Assembly (NCBI GenBank): GCA_017643965.1
Contig: JAEPMM010000195.1
Coordinates: 1 to 6,487 of the forward strand
Origin: Marinobacter sp.
Lineage (GTDB): Bacteria > Pseudomonadota > Gammaproteobacteria > Pseudomonadales > Oleiphilaceae
Direction: 5' to 3'
DNA: 6,487 bases
A program made the translations under genes and the position numbers. Shown here one piece after another: positions 5,372 through 6,487 of the stretch; position 1 is the first letter of the stretch, and each line of letters begins with the position of its first letter. The notes under the pieces are model-generated. The model had not been told where the DNA came from, searched no databases, and worked only from the letters and a program-made list of their open reading frames with translations.

Positions 5372-6145
5372 ATGAGACGATTTTTCAAAGTAACCACCTG
5401 GTTCCTTGGTGGTGTGTTCATGTTGTTGGCCGGCCCTCTGCTGCTGGCCACCAGCGGTGCCCTGCACAGTGCCGAAAGCTGGCAGACTGCGTCCCGGGAC
5501 AGCGCCGGAATCGCCCCGCTGGCGGCGGAAACCGAGGAAGCCATCATTCAGGTTTACGGTGCCCGGGCCTGGAGCTGGCGCGGCTATTTTGCCGTGCATA
5601 CGTGGATCAGCACGAAAGAAAAAGGTGCGGACCAGTATTACGTGCATGAAGTGACCGGCTGGCGCCAGTACGTGGTGAATTCCCGCCCTGGAGACCCGGA
5701 CCGCCGCTGGTATGGTGCCGAACCGGTGCTGTACGCCGACATTCGTGGCGAGGAAGCCGAGGCCCTCATTCCCGGCATCTACGACGCGGTGCAAACCTAT
5801 CCCTATCCGGACGAATACGAAGCCTGGCCCGGTCCCAACAGCAACACCTTCGTGGCCTGGGTGATTCGCGAAACCGAGGGCCTGAACGTGGCTCTGCCGA
5901 ACCATGCCATCGGCAAGGATTACCTGGGAGATCGTGTGGGCGCGGCGGTTCCCGGCGGCGCGGGCTACCAGCTCTCACTGGGTGGCTATGTCGGGTTACT
6001 GGCCGGTGTGCGGGAAGGGCTGGAGCTGAACGTGCTGGGCTTGTCGCTGGGCGTAAACCCGCTGGGATTGGGCATCAAGCTGCCGGGCATTGGCGAGCTG
6101 GCACTAAGAAACACCAATCCGATGCCCTCCGAATCCGGGGAGTAA
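5372..6145 (+). CDS. DUF3750 family protein
   Basis: A 257-residue protein matching the DUF3750 family (PF12570), which has no assigned function. An N-terminal signal anchor or signal peptide is visible: MRRFFK, then a hydrophobic stretch at about 8-28. The bulk is therefore probably periplasmic. Family hallmarks are VYGARAWSWRGYFAVHTWI (61-79), the YYVHEVTGWRQYVV region (89-102), DPDRRWYG (108-115), DIRG (123-126), and the strongly conserved YPYPDEYEAWPGPNSNTFVAW (143-163, key residues PGPNSNTF), followed by AIGKDYLG (179-186). The C-terminal fifth is Gly/Leu-rich (about 191-245) with repeated G-L-x-L-G patterns. The protein contains no cysteine at all. ATG 5372 immediately follows the upstream TGA, with AGGA about 8 nt before it. 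The pairing with the unknown membrane protein suggests a shared envelope role, but nothing here identifies it. Confidence 0.88.
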   Translation: MRRFFKVTTWFLGGVFMLLAGPLLLATSGALHSAESWQTASRDSAGIAPLAAETEEAIIQVYGARAWSWRGYFAVHTWISTKEKGADQYYVHEVTGWRQYVVNSRPGDPDRRWYGAEPVLYADIRGEEAEALIPGIYDAVQTYPYPDEYEAWPGPNSNTFVAWVIRETEGLNVALPNHAIGKDYLGDRVGAAVPGGAGYQLSLGGYVGLLAGVREGLELNVLGLSLGVNPLGLGIKLPGIGELALRNTNPMPSESGE

Positions 6146-6156
6146 TTGCAAGACGG

Positions 6157-6468
6157 TCAGAACAGATAACGCACTGCCGCAGCGGCGGCAACCCCGGCAG
6201 CGATCGACGTCAGCGGCTTGCGGAGCACCAGCATGGCGATGGCGGTGACCCCAAGGGCAGCACGGGCGCCGGCGTCGCCGTCAAAGGCCATGGGCACAAC
6301 AATGGCGATCAGCACCGAGCTGGCCATGGTGTTGATAAAGCTCTCGATGCGCGGGCTGATCCGCACGAACGACATGGCGAACACGCCGCCATAGCGGGTG
6401 ACCAGCGTCACCACTGTCATGATGGCGATGAGCAGCAAGATGCCGGAGGTGGTGGTTTCGATGGTCAT
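6157..6468 (-). CDS. azlD: AzlD-family branched-chain amino acid exporter small subunit
   Basis: A 103-residue, very hydrophobic protein of the AzlD family, the small partner of AzlC in branched-chain amino acid export (YgaZH/BrnFE type). Four hydrophobic segments are visible: about 9-32, 44-62, 69-82 and 85-102. The early VTLVTRYGG stretch, the RISPRIESFINTMASSVLIAIVVP segment (key residues R40, N46, P59) and the LRKPL turn fit the family, and the length of about 100-110 is normal. The start at 6466-6468 overlaps the stop of the preceding frame as ATGA, typical of azlC-azlD pairs. A GGAG lies about 12 nt upstream; coupling to azlC may make a close site unnecessary. It converges on the DUF3750 gene with only 11 nt between stop codons and no obvious terminator. 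Confidence 0.88.
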   Translation of the reverse strand: MTIETTTSGILLLIAIMTVVTLVTRYGGVFAMSFVRISPRIESFINTMASSVLIAIVVPMAFDGDAGARAALGVTAIAMLVLRKPLTSIAAGVAAAAAVRYLF

Positions 6469-6487
6469 GCCGGCTTTTTCTCCAGCC
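6465..6487 (-). CDS. azlC: 3' end of probable azlC (partial, runs off the window)
   Basis: Only the last seven or so codons are present. The frame reads LEKKPA and then TGA, with the TGA overlapping the azlD ATG (ATGA). The residues alone are not diagnostic. The call rests on the known azlC-azlD gene order and the coupled overlap. Confidence 0.5.

Noticed and set aside
5012..5905. Minus-strand open frame (297 codons) across the 4706-6145 pair
   Set aside because: It is antisense to two well-supported genes, and the product is low-complexity His/Gly/Val without motifs. The plus-strand DUF3750 signatures decide the strand.

Overview
The window looks like ordinary chromosome of a GC-rich (roughly 60% by eye) gammaproteobacterium. 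The gene set and codon bias would suit a marine genus such as Marinobacter, but that placement is inferred from general resemblance and was not searched. I see no mobile element, integrase, CRISPR array, tRNA or rRNA, and no abrupt compositional change. The genes are tightly packed and nearly all belong to conserved families.

Layout. On the minus strand at the left end is a YigZ/IMPACT-family protein (37-642). Just upstream of it, on the plus strand, is a possible unrecognised small gene (678-887) with a good ribosome binding site. Its tail runs antisense through the 3' end of the next operon. The core of the window is a Cpx-type envelope stress module arranged as in enterobacteria. The response regulator (2153-2839) and sensor kinase (834-2156) form a minus-strand operon with a start/stop overlap. 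A periplasmic CpxP/Spy-like protein (3024-3395) is divergent. The 184-bp region between them carries a tandem half-site repeat that fits a CpxR-type operator. A FemAB-like/COG3146 acyltransferase-fold protein (3452-4618) follows cpxP on the same strand and may be read through from it. An 87-bp gap containing an imperfect hairpin separates it from a two-gene plus-strand unit: an unrecognised single-pass membrane protein (4706-5371) directly abutting a DUF3750 protein (5372-6145). The right end holds azlD (6157-6468, minus) and the last codons of a probable azlC, the two subunits of a branched-chain amino acid exporter.

How the genes work together. The kinase presumably senses envelope damage and phosphorylates the regulator, which would act on the shared divergent region to induce both its own operon and cpxP. 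CpxP-family proteins usually act as periplasmic chaperones and feedback inhibitors of the kinase. Several neighbours are membrane or envelope proteins, but apart from cpxP none is shown by the sequence to be in the regulon. I found no clear evidence of an entirely new system. The least explained parts are the small overlapping ORF, the unknown membrane protein paired with a cysteine-free DUF3750 protein, and the regulatory structures in the cpx and 4619-4705 intergenic regions.
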